Shown here: positions 1 to 12,020 of the stretch, in pieces
How the letters are laid out: each line of letters begins with the position of its first letter
Position numbering within the stretch: the first letter of the stretch is position 1
Translations under genes and position numbers: made by a program
DNA from: Folioceros fuciformis
Lineage: Eukaryota; Anthocerotophyta; Anthocerotopsida; Anthocerotales
NCBI GenBank assembly: GCA_049999805.1
Contig: JBNGIO010005925.1
Span: 62,059 to 126,058, forward strand
Length of the DNA stretch: 64,000 bases
Reading direction: 5' to 3'
The notes under the pieces: model-generated
Told to the model about the DNA's origin: nothing
The model's input: the letters and a program-made list of their open reading frames with translations, nothing else
Database searches by the model: none

Positions 1-326
1 NNNNNNNNNNNNNNNNNNNNNNNNNNNNNNNNNNNNNNNNNNNNNNNNNNNNNNNNNNNNNNNNNNNNNNNNNNNNNNNNNNNNNNNNNNNNNNNNNNNN
101 NNNNNNNNNNNNNNNNNNNNNNNNNNNNNNNNNNNNNNNNNNNNNNNNNNNNNNNNNNNNNNNNNNNNNNNNNNNNNNNNNNNNNNNNNNNNNNNNNNNN
201 NNNNNNNNNNNNNNNNNNNNNNNNNNNNNNNNNNNNNNNNNNNNNNNNNNNNNNNNNNNNNNNNNNNNNNNNNNNNNNNNNNNNNNNNNNNNNNNNNNNN
301 NNNNNNNNNNNNNNNNNNNNNNNNNN
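1..326. other. Assembly gap (N run)
   Basis: The first 326 positions are all N, so nothing can be read here. Confidence 0.99.
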
Positions 327-906
327 CTGCTGCTGCTGGACTGAAAATGACTCCTACGCATTTACCTGCGTTCCGTTTATGCGTGCGTTTCGTTTCTGTT
401 TCTTGTGCGAGTGACAGTTGAATGGCGCCAGCCAGTACATAGTTTCAAAGTTTGGTTTATAAGGCCCAAGCCATTTCCTTGGCATTTAGAGCGTCTACAG
501 GTTACATTCTCCTAACAAAATCAAAACAAATATAGGAAAAAAATATGATGGTTTTTTTCTCTTCCCCACTATTTCCATTAACTTCCTACCCTATTTTGAC
601 AGAGCCATTCATGAAATGATTCGAATGCCTAAAGCAACGGTTGCTCCACATTTGTTGAGAGACCAAAGAACTTTGGTTTATGCGACAGACAAGATGGTCG
701 ATATTAGTTAAGAATTCCCTCTACATAACATTTCTCAGAGCAATCTATATCACCTCTCAAAGAGCTCTCGGTGCATATTCTCACCAAATACCAACTTCAT
801 CACATGCAACATACGCAATTACAAAAATTTCTTCATCCACATATGATAAACACAACTATGCATGGCATTGCATGCTAACAAAGAGAATACAAGGCTATCA
901 CGTGTG

Positions 907-942
907 GGTTTAGGGTTTAGGAATTTTTAGGGTTTAGGGTTT
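907..942 (+). repeat. Interstitial plant telomere-like repeats
   Basis: Several TTTAGGG-type units occur in a short cluster, interrupted once by a degenerate spacer. This is the Arabidopsis-type plant telomere unit. The cluster is far too short to be a telomere and looks like an interstitial relic. Single similar motifs occur near 44,952 and 63,893 on the opposite strand. Confidence 0.7.
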
Positions 943-2019
943 TGTGGCTAACTATTTAGAATCTTGAAGGATTATTTCCTTCGTCATGCCTTGAGGTACT
1001 TCTTTTGTTGTCCAATAATTCTAATTGTGCATGAACATGCTAGGATCTTTTGCTCAAAATTTTGGAATGCCAAAATCTGCTAAGTAAGAAAAGTAAGCAA
1101 CCTTAAAGTGTTACAAACCACTCCTTTTGAGTTGGTTAGGCCGTCTAGATTAAAACCATTTGCCACTGAAGCAAGACACTCAATGGATGAGCAGTCTATG
1201 GCATGTGGGGTGAATGCAAAGAGTGAAAAGGTAGAAGAAAAGATTCTTTTTTGTAGTATTATATTCAAAATTTATTATATCATTAATTTTTAAAATTAAG
1301 GGTAGATATGGTATGTAGGCATAGATGCATATAAGCACATGCAGCGATAAATACATCACATGCACACATAGTAGGTTATATGCATGCACTTCAGTGTGCT
1401 ACATTAACGCACACACACACACAAAACAATAATGGGTTGAAGACAAGTCATTACAAGAATGATAACAGGGGGGAGTTTGCCTTTGGGCACATTGCTTGAT
1501 GTTTCCTCTGAGTGCAGTCAAACATATTCCAATCAAAGAGAGTCCGCCTCATCCTTGTTACCACCCTAACAGCACGAAAGCTTGGTCATTCATCAAGCAA
1601 TCCCCATGATTGGAGAAGAGTAGGACGAGAAGTGCCCATACCCATTGAAGGGCTCAAGTAAGTCCACGGTGTGAGCATTGAACAACAAAGGGACGAACAT
1701 CTATGATAGCAAAGTATTGAGATATTATAGATAAGTCCAAGGTTGACTACTCAAGGTTGTTGTTCTCTGATCATTTCATTCTTGACCTAGCCATCTTGGT
1801 AGAATTAAAACCGAAATACTTGTAGTAGCAGTCTTCGGGTGGCTTAGTCTTCAGGTGGAAGCCATTGATCTGTTGGCTTGGCTGGCACATTGGACTAAGG
1901 GCAACACTAATACCAACTTTGATAGCATGTGTTACATAATGTTTTGCAGAGGAAGGCACTAGAGTAATGGTGTTGTTGCGGTTTGGTTGGATGAACAAGG
2001 CCACCTCGCTCATGATTGG

Positions 2020-2053
2020 GATCCCAAGTTTGCTTATCAACAAACTTGGGATC
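2020..2053. repeat. Perfect 13-bp inverted repeat (hairpin)
   Basis: The arms 2,020-2,032 and 2,041-2,053 (GATCCCAAGTTTG and its exact reverse complement) flank an 8-nt loop. The surrounding DNA has no gene. It may be a small foldback relic of a transposable element. Confidence 0.7.
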
Positions 2054-2717
2054 TCGTTGATGAAGAACCCTCTACCAGTCGGGCCAACAAGCACTTGGGG
2101 TGGACCCAAAGTCCACTCAAGACAAGATGCTGCAATTCAACCTAGTGATAAAGAGTGAGGGGATTTAGGCAGAGGATGTGTACGAAGAGAATTTCTTGAA
2201 GGAGAGAGGAAACATTGGACAACAAAAGTAAGGTGGAGGTATTATGGGTAGATCTTTCGGATCAACGGCACGGTAGGAGGGCAAGGGGGATGCCCAGGGA
2301 GTTTAAAGCTAGGTGCCCACAGCGAAGGTGAGCACACTAATTTAGGCATCATAAGTCAGGATTTTGGATTAGAATATAAGGTGCTAGAAAATTCTAAACT
2401 TAGAGATGCTCAATTTATAGGAGCGTCCATGATAGGTTAGTTGTTTTTAGACTTTGAAAGGTTGCGGTAGTAATGGTGCTCCAAGGCCACATGTATAAGA
2501 GACCTGGTTGCGTCTCTCTCTTTAGACAATTTCAGGAGTGAGAATTTGTAAGCTATGGGTTGGAGACATCCGATCGATAGAGGCCTTATTCGGCATGGTG
2601 TCCTCTCGTCATAAGAGGACCAGGAAGATCTATAGGCGGTTGAGAGCTATGTGACCTAGCTCCGCGATTGGGGTGGCTAGTGGAAGGGGTGCTCTGTACC
2701 TGTGAAGGAGAGAAATT

Positions 2718-3355
2718 TCTGCAAAAGGTGAAGGTGGGAACGCGAGTTTCATGAAACCCCTAGAAAGCCGAGAGGGAGCATGAGTTTTGCAAAACTCTTG
2801 TCAGCCGTTCGGCTATGATTTTTCCCTTCCTCACTCCATTGTCTAATTAGGCTGTGTTTAATCTCTGTGAGGGATCTATGTGACCCAAGGAGGGATCTGT
2901 GTGACCTAAGGAGGGGTCTATGTGGCCCAAGGAGGGGTTTGTGTGACCTAAGGAGGGGTCTATGTGGCCCAAGGGGGGGTCTGTGTGGCCCAAGGAAGGG
3001 TCTGTGTAGCCCAAGGAGGGGTCTGTGTGGCCCAAGGAGGGGTCTGTGTGGCCCAAGGAGGGAACTGTGTCCCAAGGAGGGAACTGTGTGGCCTAGGAGG
3101 GGATTGTGTGCCCCAAGGGCTGGGGTGGTTAGTGGAGAGGGTGTTCTACACTGAGAGGAAGCAAAATTTCTGTAGAAGGTCAACGTGGGAATGCGAGTTT
3201 CGCGAAACCCCTGGAAAGCCAAGAAGGAGCGCGAGTTTTGCGAAACCCCTTGAAAGCCAAGAGGGAGCACAAGTTTCACGAAACTCTTGAGAAGCCATCC
3301 AGCTTTTATTTTTCCCTTTCTCAGTCCGCTACCTAATCAGGTCGTGTTTTATCTT
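2718..3355. repeat. Long direct repeat flanking the minisatellite
   Basis: Two related segments, about 2,718-2,860 and 3,160-3,350, share the same order of sub-motifs: a GCGAGTTTCGCGAAACCCC-like unit repeated two or three times, then a C/T-rich stretch, then TAATTAGG/TAATCAGG and GTGTTTAATCT-like ends. They bracket the 21-bp minisatellite. The arrangement suggests duplication of one larger element rather than a gene; the open frames across it follow from the 21-bp (7-codon) period. Confidence 0.6.
2861..3118 (+). repeat. 21-bp minisatellite, about 12 copies
   Basis: The unit is roughly GGAGGGGTCTGTGTGGCCCAA with variation at a few positions; two units near the 3' end are shortened. Because 21 is a multiple of three, several frames on both strands stay open through the array, which makes spurious repetitive ORFs. 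Related units reappear around 3,390-3,440. Confidence 0.85.
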
Positions 3356-3973
3356 AAGAGGAGGCCTATGTGGGCTGTGAGGGGATTGTGTGTCCCAAGG
3401 GGTGATCTGTGAAAGGATTGTGTGTCCCAAGGAGGAGGATTAAGTGAAGATTTGGTGCACGAGAAGTGTGAGTGTTTGAAATTGAGAAGTGTTGAGGAAG
3501 GTTGCTGATAGATTGAGAGGAGGAATGAATGGTAATGTGAAGTGCCGCGGTGTGGATGAACCTAATCTAAAGTAACCAGCGAGATCTGGATGTAAAATAT
3601 CCTGTGTGCATGAGATTCAACTTCTACTGGCCATAGCTCCTTAACACGCATGGCAAGAAACCTCGTGTCCTCCAGACGCTGCGACGCATGTGTGCGCCGA
3701 CGGGTGGGTCCTATCACGATGGCGGAATCCACTATCGCGGTGGCTAAATCCGCTACGACGGTGATGGAACTCCCTACAGTGGCGGAGTTAGGAACGACGA
3801 TGGTGAACTTAGGCACGGTAGGGGACTATGTTTGGGTAGGCACTAACTGTAGAGGGTCTAGAAGTCATAGAATTAGAACAACTTGACACAACCCATTCCC
3901 TTGGGATCGAATCCTAGGACTATAATGACATAGAGGGTGAATGTGGGCCGCATTGTGTCCCTAGACACATAAT

Positions 3974-4790
3974 TTGACTCCACAAGATCATTTTCAAGCA
4001 AATGGATTAACAGAACGACTAGTGCAAACCTTCAAGGATGTATTGAGAAAGTATTGTTTGGAGGTGGAGCCAAGTTGTTGGGATGAGTTGCTGCCCTATG
4101 TCGTCTTGGGCTACGAGATCAATGTTCAAGCAACCCTAGGAAAGTTTAGTCCTTACTTCATTAGGTTTGGCAAGCGTGTTGTATTGTCTAACATAGTGTT
4201 AGACACATACTCCAAACAAGTGAGTTGGGCTGTTGAGTTGAACAAATGTCTTCCGAGAACAACGAAATAAAGCTAAAATGTTGCAAAGGAATGTCAATGG
4301 CCATGGAGTATCTGGCTATCGTTGAGCATCGTGATCAACTAAGGTACGCCTTTACTAGAGGAGGATATTGGAAGCTGAAGGTGAGATAATTTGAAGTGGG
4401 TGATTTTGTGAATATGCAACATTGTCCTTCAAGTACACTAGGTGTGAATATAGAAAGATTGATTTTGCGTAAGGTGAGCGTGAGAGATGAAGTTGCGATT
4501 GAGTTGAAAGGACAAGATGGGTGGGGGTGCAAGGAGCATCTAAGGCATCTTGCACCTTGTCATTTGCCCAATCTGGGCATGAGAGTGCCACAAATGTGAA
4601 AGCCACCAATAGACCTACCATGTGAATGATGTGATTAAATGGCTGATGTTGAATCAATACTGCTATGTGACAGATGCAATTATCTATCATGTCTCGAGCC
4701 ACCTTTAAAAGGTGCTGAACGATGACTTGGTTTTGTCATCCATTTGAGGCCATAAATACTTGGGCCATGTTGGAGGCAAAAGGTAGGTAG
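3974..4790 (+). mobile_element. Degenerate Ty3/gypsy integrase with PHD-finger relic
   Basis: The C-terminal part of a retrotransposon integrase core is readable: a TPxxxxQANGLTERLVQTFK block from 3,974, then W-x-ELLPYVVLGYE and a (T)xGxFSPYFIRFGKR block to about 4,200. After a frame break, 4,300-4,380 and 4,397-4,596 keep the downstream chromatin-side domain (VGDFVxMQ, TLGVN..ILRKVxVRDE, LAPCHLPNL). From 4,621 a decayed PHD finger follows: Cys-x2-Cys (with a stop between), then LLCDRCN, then SCLEPPLK, and after a frame shift DWFCHP. The order integrase core, C-terminal domain, CHLPN motif, PHD finger is known from some gypsy-type elements of algae and seed-free plants. In-frame stops and shifts make it non-functional, and no LTRs or other domains were seen. 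Confidence 0.85.
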
Positions 4791-4827
4791 GTATTGATAG
4801 GAGGTCAAAAGGGTAAGTAAAGGGTTA

Positions 4828-5446
<619 letters not shown>

Positions 5447-6870
5447 CTGTGCACACACAAAGAAAGGGACAGCAAGGACATCATTCCAGTCCTCGCCACG
5501 CTCACGCCAGCACCGGTGCCAGCTGCAGCTGAGGCCTCGTTAATCCCTCACAAACGACAATCCCACACACACCAGGGCGGGCACAGGAAGGAAAGATTGC
5601 CTACTTGGAAGGTCACGTCGCAGCGGCCGTCTGATCTCTCCGGAATCGCCTGCCCGGATTTACTGAAAGAGTGAACGTATTTGTTTTGCTTTGCAAGAGT
5701 TTACAAGGGCAGGGCATCCAACCCAAAACCATCAAAACCCTCAAAACCCCTACCTAGCCGGCTCATTATCGTTGTAAACGGGTAACCAGCTTGATTCGCA
5801 GCTTTTTGTTTTGCTTCGCAGAATGTGCCCTCCGCTTTGACTCCTTGAAGGAAAGCCTCATAACCTGCTCGCCTCGGCTCCAACATGAACTGAAGCGCGA
5901 CGATCGAATCTAGCCATATTCGTTTGTTACATTTGTGAGAGGAAGACCAAAAGATGACGTGCGCAACATTGTGTTTGCTTGGATTGGCGACAAGCTATGC
6001 TATGGGAGAAGGCTCCAGCATCTCCTACTCCCCAAGACTCACAAGCCTTGGCTTGGCTTGGCTTGTGTGGAGGACGGCGGGAGCAGCGATGGCTCGTCCA
6101 GAGGAGGCTCCTTCCCGTCCGGCACTTGAGAAAATAGCGCAACAATCGTGCTGGATTGGAAGCGCGATGCCCGTGTATGGATATTCCATTCGATTCCGTT
6201 GTTGCAGGAGAAAACCACACCAGCCTCCTTTCTTGTGGATGTTAGCGCTATCTTATTGGCTCTTAGGTGGCCACAGCACCTGTCCCTTGCAGTGGATGTG
6301 CTATGCTATATAGCTTCGCCACCCACAACAGAGACACGCAAGACAAGGATACGGACAAGGGATCCTCCGGGGCATCCAATGATTAGGAAGGAAAGGGAGC
6401 CAACTCCACATACATTGATACATGTACAGTAGTACCTTTTGGTACGTCTTCAGTGTTGGTTTCCGTTTGTCTTATGCTTCTTCCTCTTGAGCGCGAACTT
6501 CTGTTGCTCCGGCTTGATGGTGACTCGTCAGGCTCCCGGGAGGCCCGGGAGGGGATGGATGAAAACATAAAAAAAGAAGCATCCGGACGCAAACGAACAT
6601 GCTATCACAGCGTCGTGCTACAGCAGGCAGGCAGGCAGGCAGGCAGGCAGTGATGACAAGGGTGTGTGTAGCAGTGCACGTAGCTGGCTAGCTAACTAGC
6701 TAGATGCATACATAGTCCGGGCGTCCTCCACACGAGGGCCGGAGAGCAGTGCAGTAGCGCAAGTGTCAGCGTCTACGAGGAGACAGGACAGAAATGGGAT
6801 CCCAACGAAATGACAAATGAATAAAATGAAAGTGGTGGGAGGTCCGGCCCGGAGGGTGAAAGAGATATTT
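5447..6870. other. Gene-free stretch downstream of AMT2
   Basis: No supported gene. A (GGCA)n microsatellite lies at about 6,624-6,650 and a CTAG-rich palindromic patch at about 6,684-6,705. The part next to 6,870 is expected to hold the 3' UTR of the AMT2 gene. Confidence 0.5.
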
Positions 6871-8871
6871 TTATATTTCTGCGGATGGGGCGGTCGTCGA
6901 CGACGTCGCACCGCGGAAGTTAGGGCCGCGGACGGCCGCGAGAGGAGAATCTTCGGCGTAAAGGGGACCGTGTTTGGACGAATCGTATCCATGCTTGGAG
7001 GAGTCGTACTTCTCGCCATCTCCCCAGAGCGCGTACGCCTCCTCTCCGTGGGCGGCATCGTCCCCGACCTGGAGCTCCTCTTCACTCATGCGGAGGGGAA
7101 CCACGGTGCCGATGGCCACCAGGATGATGGACGTGACCACTATGTTCCAGGCGATTATGAAGAGAGCGCCCGCGATCTGCTTGCCCAGCTGCTCCCCGCC
7201 GGCAGCTTTGCCGTAGAAGGCACCGCGGCTGTTGGTGACGGCGGCGAAGAGGGACGTGAGGTGAGGTTCCGCGAACAGCCCCGTCATGACTCCGCCCAGG
7301 AAGCCAGCCACGGCGTGCGTGTGGAACACGCCCAGAGTGTCATCCACCACCTCGAAGATGGCCAATTTCTTGGCCACCACGTTCATGGACAACCAGGGGA
7401 TGCTGCCCGATACCAGCCCCATGACGATGGCTGCCCACCCTTGCACCAGCCCCGCCGCTGGCGTGATGGCCACAAGCCCCGTGATCATTCCCTGCACCGC
7501 CCCGATCACCGACGGCTTGCCGAAGTACAGCACGTCCAGCACCGTCCACGTGAGCAAGCTGGTTGCCGCGCATACGTTTGTGTTGAGCACGGCTATGGAG
7601 GAGTCGATGTTGGCCGCGTACGGGTCTCCTCCGTTGAATCCGGCCCATCCCAGCCAAAGAAGCCCAGCGCCCGCCAGGGTGAGCAGGATGTTGTTGGGCG
7701 GGAACCTCTCCCGGTCCTTGGTCAGCCTTGGACCCACCTGTCAAACGCAACGCACACAAGTCACCATCTTTCCTTCTCTTCCTACAGTCCACACACACAC
7801 ACATTCATTCCCACCAACCCCTCTCCCGTTCCTACACACTCAGAACGGAGAATTGACTAGCTTTGCTTCTTCCTTCTTTCCTTCTTTCTCTTGTGTGCTG
7901 CACTGCAGCTAGCAGCACCACCAACAAATAGGACACCTGTGGACGCAGTGGTATCAAAGGACCTGGTATCACGCAATCGCGCATTCTAGCAGTCAACCAC
8001 AATCGATCAAGCCTCCCCAATCTATCAATGGACACGGATCGCGCAGGAGGAGGATGAGCTTCCTTCCCCCACAGTGTCAGCAAGATGTTGCAGGCAATGA
8101 ATGAAGGCAATGTCCCGAGCCAATCCCACCCGAACGACACACTTCAATTCACTCGGCTGGCTGGCTGGCTTCACATCACTTCAATAACCAAGACTTCTTT
8201 CTTACCCAGTACGCGGCAGTGAAGCCGGCGACGCCCGAGGAGAGGTGGATCACGTAGCCGCCCGAGTAGTCGAGCACCCCCCAGTGGAAGAGGAAGCCGC
8301 CGCCCCAGACGCTGAAGGCGCCCACGGTGTAGGAGAAGGTGAGCCACAGGGGGACGAAGATCATCCAGGCCAGGAACCTCATCCTGCCTAGCACGGAGCC
8401 CGCGAGAAGGATAAGGGTGATGGCCGCGAACACGAACTGGAAATAGACCATGGTGGCCATAGGGTACAGCGGGGCGATGGCCGCAGTCTCAATGTCTCCC
8501 TTGACGTGACCGTTTCGGGTGGTGGCGTAGATCTGCGTGGAGGCGGGCAGCAGGGCCTGGCCGATGAGATAGTGCTGGTTGAGAGCGGGACCGGCCTTGC
8601 CCCACAGGGGGAGCAACTTGTGGCCGAAGGCCATCTTGTAGCCCCAGATCACCCAGCACAGCAGCACGGCCGCGAAGGCGTAGAGCGCCATGAAGGCAGA
8701 ATTCACCGCCCACTTCTTCTTGACGATGCTCCCATAGAGGATGACAAGACCTGGCACGCTCTGGAGTCCCACCAGGGTGGCAGCCGTCATCTGCCATGCG
8801 TTGTCCCCCTTGTTGAGCCAGTCTGGGACGGCTGGTCCCAGAGTTAAGGACGAGGGCAGCGTGGTCGCCAT
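6871..8871 (-). CDS. AMT2: AMT2-type ammonium transporter, two exons
   Basis: Membrane ammonium transporter of the AMT2/MEP-like branch, predicted at the plasma membrane, moving ammonium/ammonia. Exon 1 is 8,871-8,206 and exon 2 is 7,737-6,871; the 468-bp intron is GT-AG in phase 0, after the TAAYW codons, where AMT2 proteins continue with VGPRL. The product is 510 residues, as expected. The N-terminus ([20 protein letters not shown], then [20 protein letters not shown]) is diagnostic for AMT2 rather than AMT1. Both pore histidines are present: one in [12 protein letters not shown], the other in [14 protein letters not shown]. Many hydrophobic segments give about 11 membrane spans. The cytosolic tail carries a tandem YDSSKHG duplication (about 6,970-7,011). 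The ATG at 8,871 starts the conserved N-terminus directly. Confidence 0.95.
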
Positions 8872-11216
8872 TGTGGCCCGCCTTCCTCGTCTCCTTCAGT
8901 AAGGGGAAATCTTCGTTGCTGGCTACACCTGCTGCTGTTCCACGCTGATGGCTACCACCCTCCGCTCGCCATCGCCCTCCTACCTGCCATCACCATTCAC
9001 CCGGGTTCCAAATCAACCAACCGCACACACCAGCGCCCAACCGCGCACACACCAGCGCCCAACCACGCACACGGACACGCACACGCGCAAGCACAAGAAG
9101 AAGCAAATGAAAAAAAAAAACACAACCTTCCTCTTCACGCCTGAAGTCCGCTGAGTGACCCATTCCAACAAGAAGAGCAGCAGTAGAAAGGTGGTGGGTG
9201 CGAGCTGGAATGTTCCAGTCCTACAACTGAATCCCCTCAACCACAGGCAGGCATCACGACAGGCGTGCTAGCACCGAGACAGACAAATCCGAATCGAGGG
9301 GGCTGGAGCACGATCGATCAAGCCACACGATACTAACTAGAAATCCGGCAGGACAAAGCAAAGCGAAACAAAACGCAACAAAGAGGACAAAACAAAGGGA
9401 GGAGAGCGGACAAAGCAGACGAGCCATGGGTTTAGAGGCAATCAAGCACCTGGTAGGCAGCAGGCCGGCACGCAAGGGCTTGCGCAGGGGCGGAGATGGC
9501 AAGGCAGCGCAGCGCAGCGCAAGGCAAAGCAAGTCTGGGAGGTGAAGGCGGAGGAGGAGGAAAGATTAGTAGGAGTGTTGGGCTAGCAAAGAGGGAAGGG
9601 AAGAGTAGCGAAAGAGGAGTTTGTTGTCAACGGCGACGACGACTGGTGGACAGCCGCCCCTCGACTTAGCTCAGCTCTGAGCTCTGCTCAGAGTACAGCG
9701 TAGCACAGTGGAGAAGAGCACACAGAGCACAGCGCACAGCAGAGAGCAGAGAGAGGAGGCGAGCCGAGGCCGGGTAATCCGGTGCCGTGTGGTGCTATGT
9801 ATGAATAGAAATTGACATAAGTGCGCCCGGCCCGCAAAGGACACGGTCTCCTGGGTTTGGGGAAGTACATAGAATCGGTGGGGTGGGTACTGGAAGGCCA
9901 GCCAGCCAGGGAAAGGGGATCTTGAGGAGGCCATAAAAAGGAAGGAAGAGCGGGCCAGCCAGCCAGCCTGCCTGCCGTATCACCCACTCGCTTCACCGGG
10001 CCTGTACGCCTGAGGAAGCCAGCCGCAAGCCACGCGTCAAAACAGGTCAATGGCCGTGTCCAGGGGGCGGAGCAGGAAGGAAGGCAATGGCAGGCTAGGC
10101 TGCAGTGTTTTCACACAACGCAGTCCTGTAGTACCTACGACCCTGGCCACCATTGGCCTTGGCCCCGTCACTTGGGCTTGGGCTTGTTGGGCTTTGGGCC
10201 ACACAAAAGCCCCTCCCTCCTGCCACCGTCGGACCTACCCGACCTACTCTATGTATGTACTACTCACTAACTTGCACGCTGCACTCTCTACAGACTCCAC
10301 TGTCCGCCTCGCTTCCTGTTCCCTAGGCAAGATCAACAAGAGAGAAGGAATGAAAAAAAAATGAAACAATAATGTAGGGCTTGCCAAGATTTTGCTGAAA
10401 GACAAGCAAGCGAGTTCTAAGGAGGAAGATCTTGGAGGGAAGCATGTCACCGACAAGACCACGACCCAAGACTGAGACCAATGCTGGAGCTGGAGCTGGA
10501 GCTGTAAGTGTAACTGTAACGGACGGACGCTTCTTTTTCTTTCCTTCTTTCCTTCTTGTATTCTATTTTTGGGTGGTAGTCAGGTGCTTCACCTTGTCCT
10601 TGTCCTTATGCTTGTCCTCCAGGTCAGGTCAGAAGGAGTTTATTTTGAGCTTGATGGTTTAGGTTGTTTCTAAGTTGTCCCATTTGCATGACCACCTTTT
10701 CTCCTTCTCCATTGCGTGTACGTCTTCCTTCTTTGGTTTGGTGTTGCACATGAATTGGCTGACCATGTTTGAGCCTTAAACACTCAAACACTAAGCAATT
10801 TTATTGGTAATGGGATACAATGATATGATTTATAAAGAATGTGGGGCTCGCCAGCCAGAGGGGCTCGCATGCAGAAGCTTATATAATATGTGCGGAGCCA
10901 TGATGGTGTGAAGGAAGGAAGAGTTATGGGCAGGCTCATCAAAATCCTGGTCCTGGGCTCCGGGCTCCTGGCTCCTGGCCCCTGGCCCAGGCCTTGTCCT
11001 GTCGTTGGCATCTTCAACGGCTGCTGCTGTTGCTGCTGGCTAATTGGCAGGGCTTGCACACAACTCCAAGCTCCTGGGCTCCAGGCCTGGAGTGGAGTGG
11101 AGGAGCCAGCAAATCAAATCAATTACCTTCCAACTCACCTCCTCACCAAATCCATCTAAAATTGTGACTTAGGTGAATATAGTAGCCCGGGCTATTTTGA
11201 GAGATCCTGGTCGCTG
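8872..11216. other. Upstream region of AMT2, no gene seen
   Basis: About 2.3 kb with no supported coding region. It should hold the AMT2 promoter and 5' UTR on the minus strand, but no clear TATA box was found. It contains C/A-rich stretches (about 9,000-9,110), T/C-rich stretches (about 10,530-10,560) and CCTGG-type runs near 10,960-11,000. Confidence 0.5.
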
Positions 11217-11237
11217 TCTCTCTCTCTCTCTCTCTGA
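11217..11237. repeat. (TC)n microsatellite
   Basis: About ten CT/TC dinucleotides in a row, in gene-free DNA. Confidence 0.85.
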
Positions 11238-11699
11238 TATACGCGCCTCTCTCTCACTAACATTGCACGGCGACTTGTCTCCGTTCCGTTCACTCGTCTC
11301 GTCCGAACAAAAGCTGCCTCAGCTGTGGCCTGGCCTGGCCTGGTCTGGCCTGAGCTGAGCTGAGCTGAGCTGTACTGATTAGGAGGAGGCGGATCTGGCG
11401 GCGGCACACCCGCTCCAGCCTGCTTTGCTCTGGGGAGAGCACACAAAAACATTTTTTTACTCCTTTTCCCGGTTTTCGGGGCACTGCAAAACTAGGAAAG
11501 CTTGATGACAGGGGACGCACAACTCCTCCGCCTTGCCTTGGGATGTGCACGCCATAAACTCCCGCTTTCCGGTTTCGGTTTCGGACAGACGGGCCCTGCT
11601 CTCCTCTCCTCTCCTCTCGCATCGCGTCTCACGAGTCAGCGACTTTTCTTGTCCAGGGTGGCACGCAAAGGTATACATATAGCGCCAACCGACCTCATC

Positions 11700-11945
11700 T
11701 CATCTGACCTGACCTAACCTGATCTGACCTGACCTGACCTGATCTCACCTCACCCGCTCGGACCTGACCTGTTCTCACCTGACCTGGCCCGACCTGCAAG
11801 AACGAGATGGCCGACCTGACCTGACCTGACCTAACCTGCCCTGACCTGATCTGACCTGATCTGACCTGACCTGACCTGACCTGACCTGATCTGACCTGAC
11901 CTGACCTGCCCTGACCTAACCTGACCTGACCCCATCGGACCTGAC
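11700..11945. repeat. CCTGA pentanucleotide array
   Basis: About 245 bp made almost entirely of CCTGA-type pentamers (GACCTGACCT...), with scattered variants (CCTAA, CCTGAT, CCTCAC) and one unrelated interruption around 11,796-11,815. The forward strand is strongly C/T over A/G in a fixed register. No gene overlaps it. Confidence 0.92.
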
Positions 11946-11995
11946 ATTAGGGCCACGGCCACTGTGCGCACGGGGCCCCGGGATCCTCAACAAAC

Positions 11996-12020
11996 ACGAC
12001 ACGACACGACACGACACGAC
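11996..12020. repeat. CACGA pentanucleotide microsatellite
   Basis: Five ACGAC/CACGA units in a row, about 50 bp after the CCTGA array. A second 5-bp repeat so close suggests a region prone to replication slippage. Confidence 0.85.

Larger units (their letters stand above)
327..2717. other. Gene-free AT-rich stretch
   Basis: No coding region is supported on either strand. The stretch holds interstitial telomere-like motifs near 907-942, a short (CA)n tract at about 1,408-1,424 and a perfect inverted repeat at 2,020-2,053. The open frames here are short and show no recognisable protein family. Confidence 0.6.

Noticed and set aside
2749-3290. Long repetitive open frames on both strands over the minisatellite
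   Set aside because: They follow from the 21-bp period, which keeps several frames open at once; no domain, no splice structure and no composition typical of a protein.
6817-7912. Long plus-strand frames of 208-347 codons over the AMT2 gene
   Set aside because: They are antisense shadows of the GC-rich AMT2 exon 2.
9671-10050. Overlapping minus-strand frames upstream of AMT2
   Set aside because: Low-complexity Pro/Leu/Ser/Cys translations of T/C-rich DNA with no family match.
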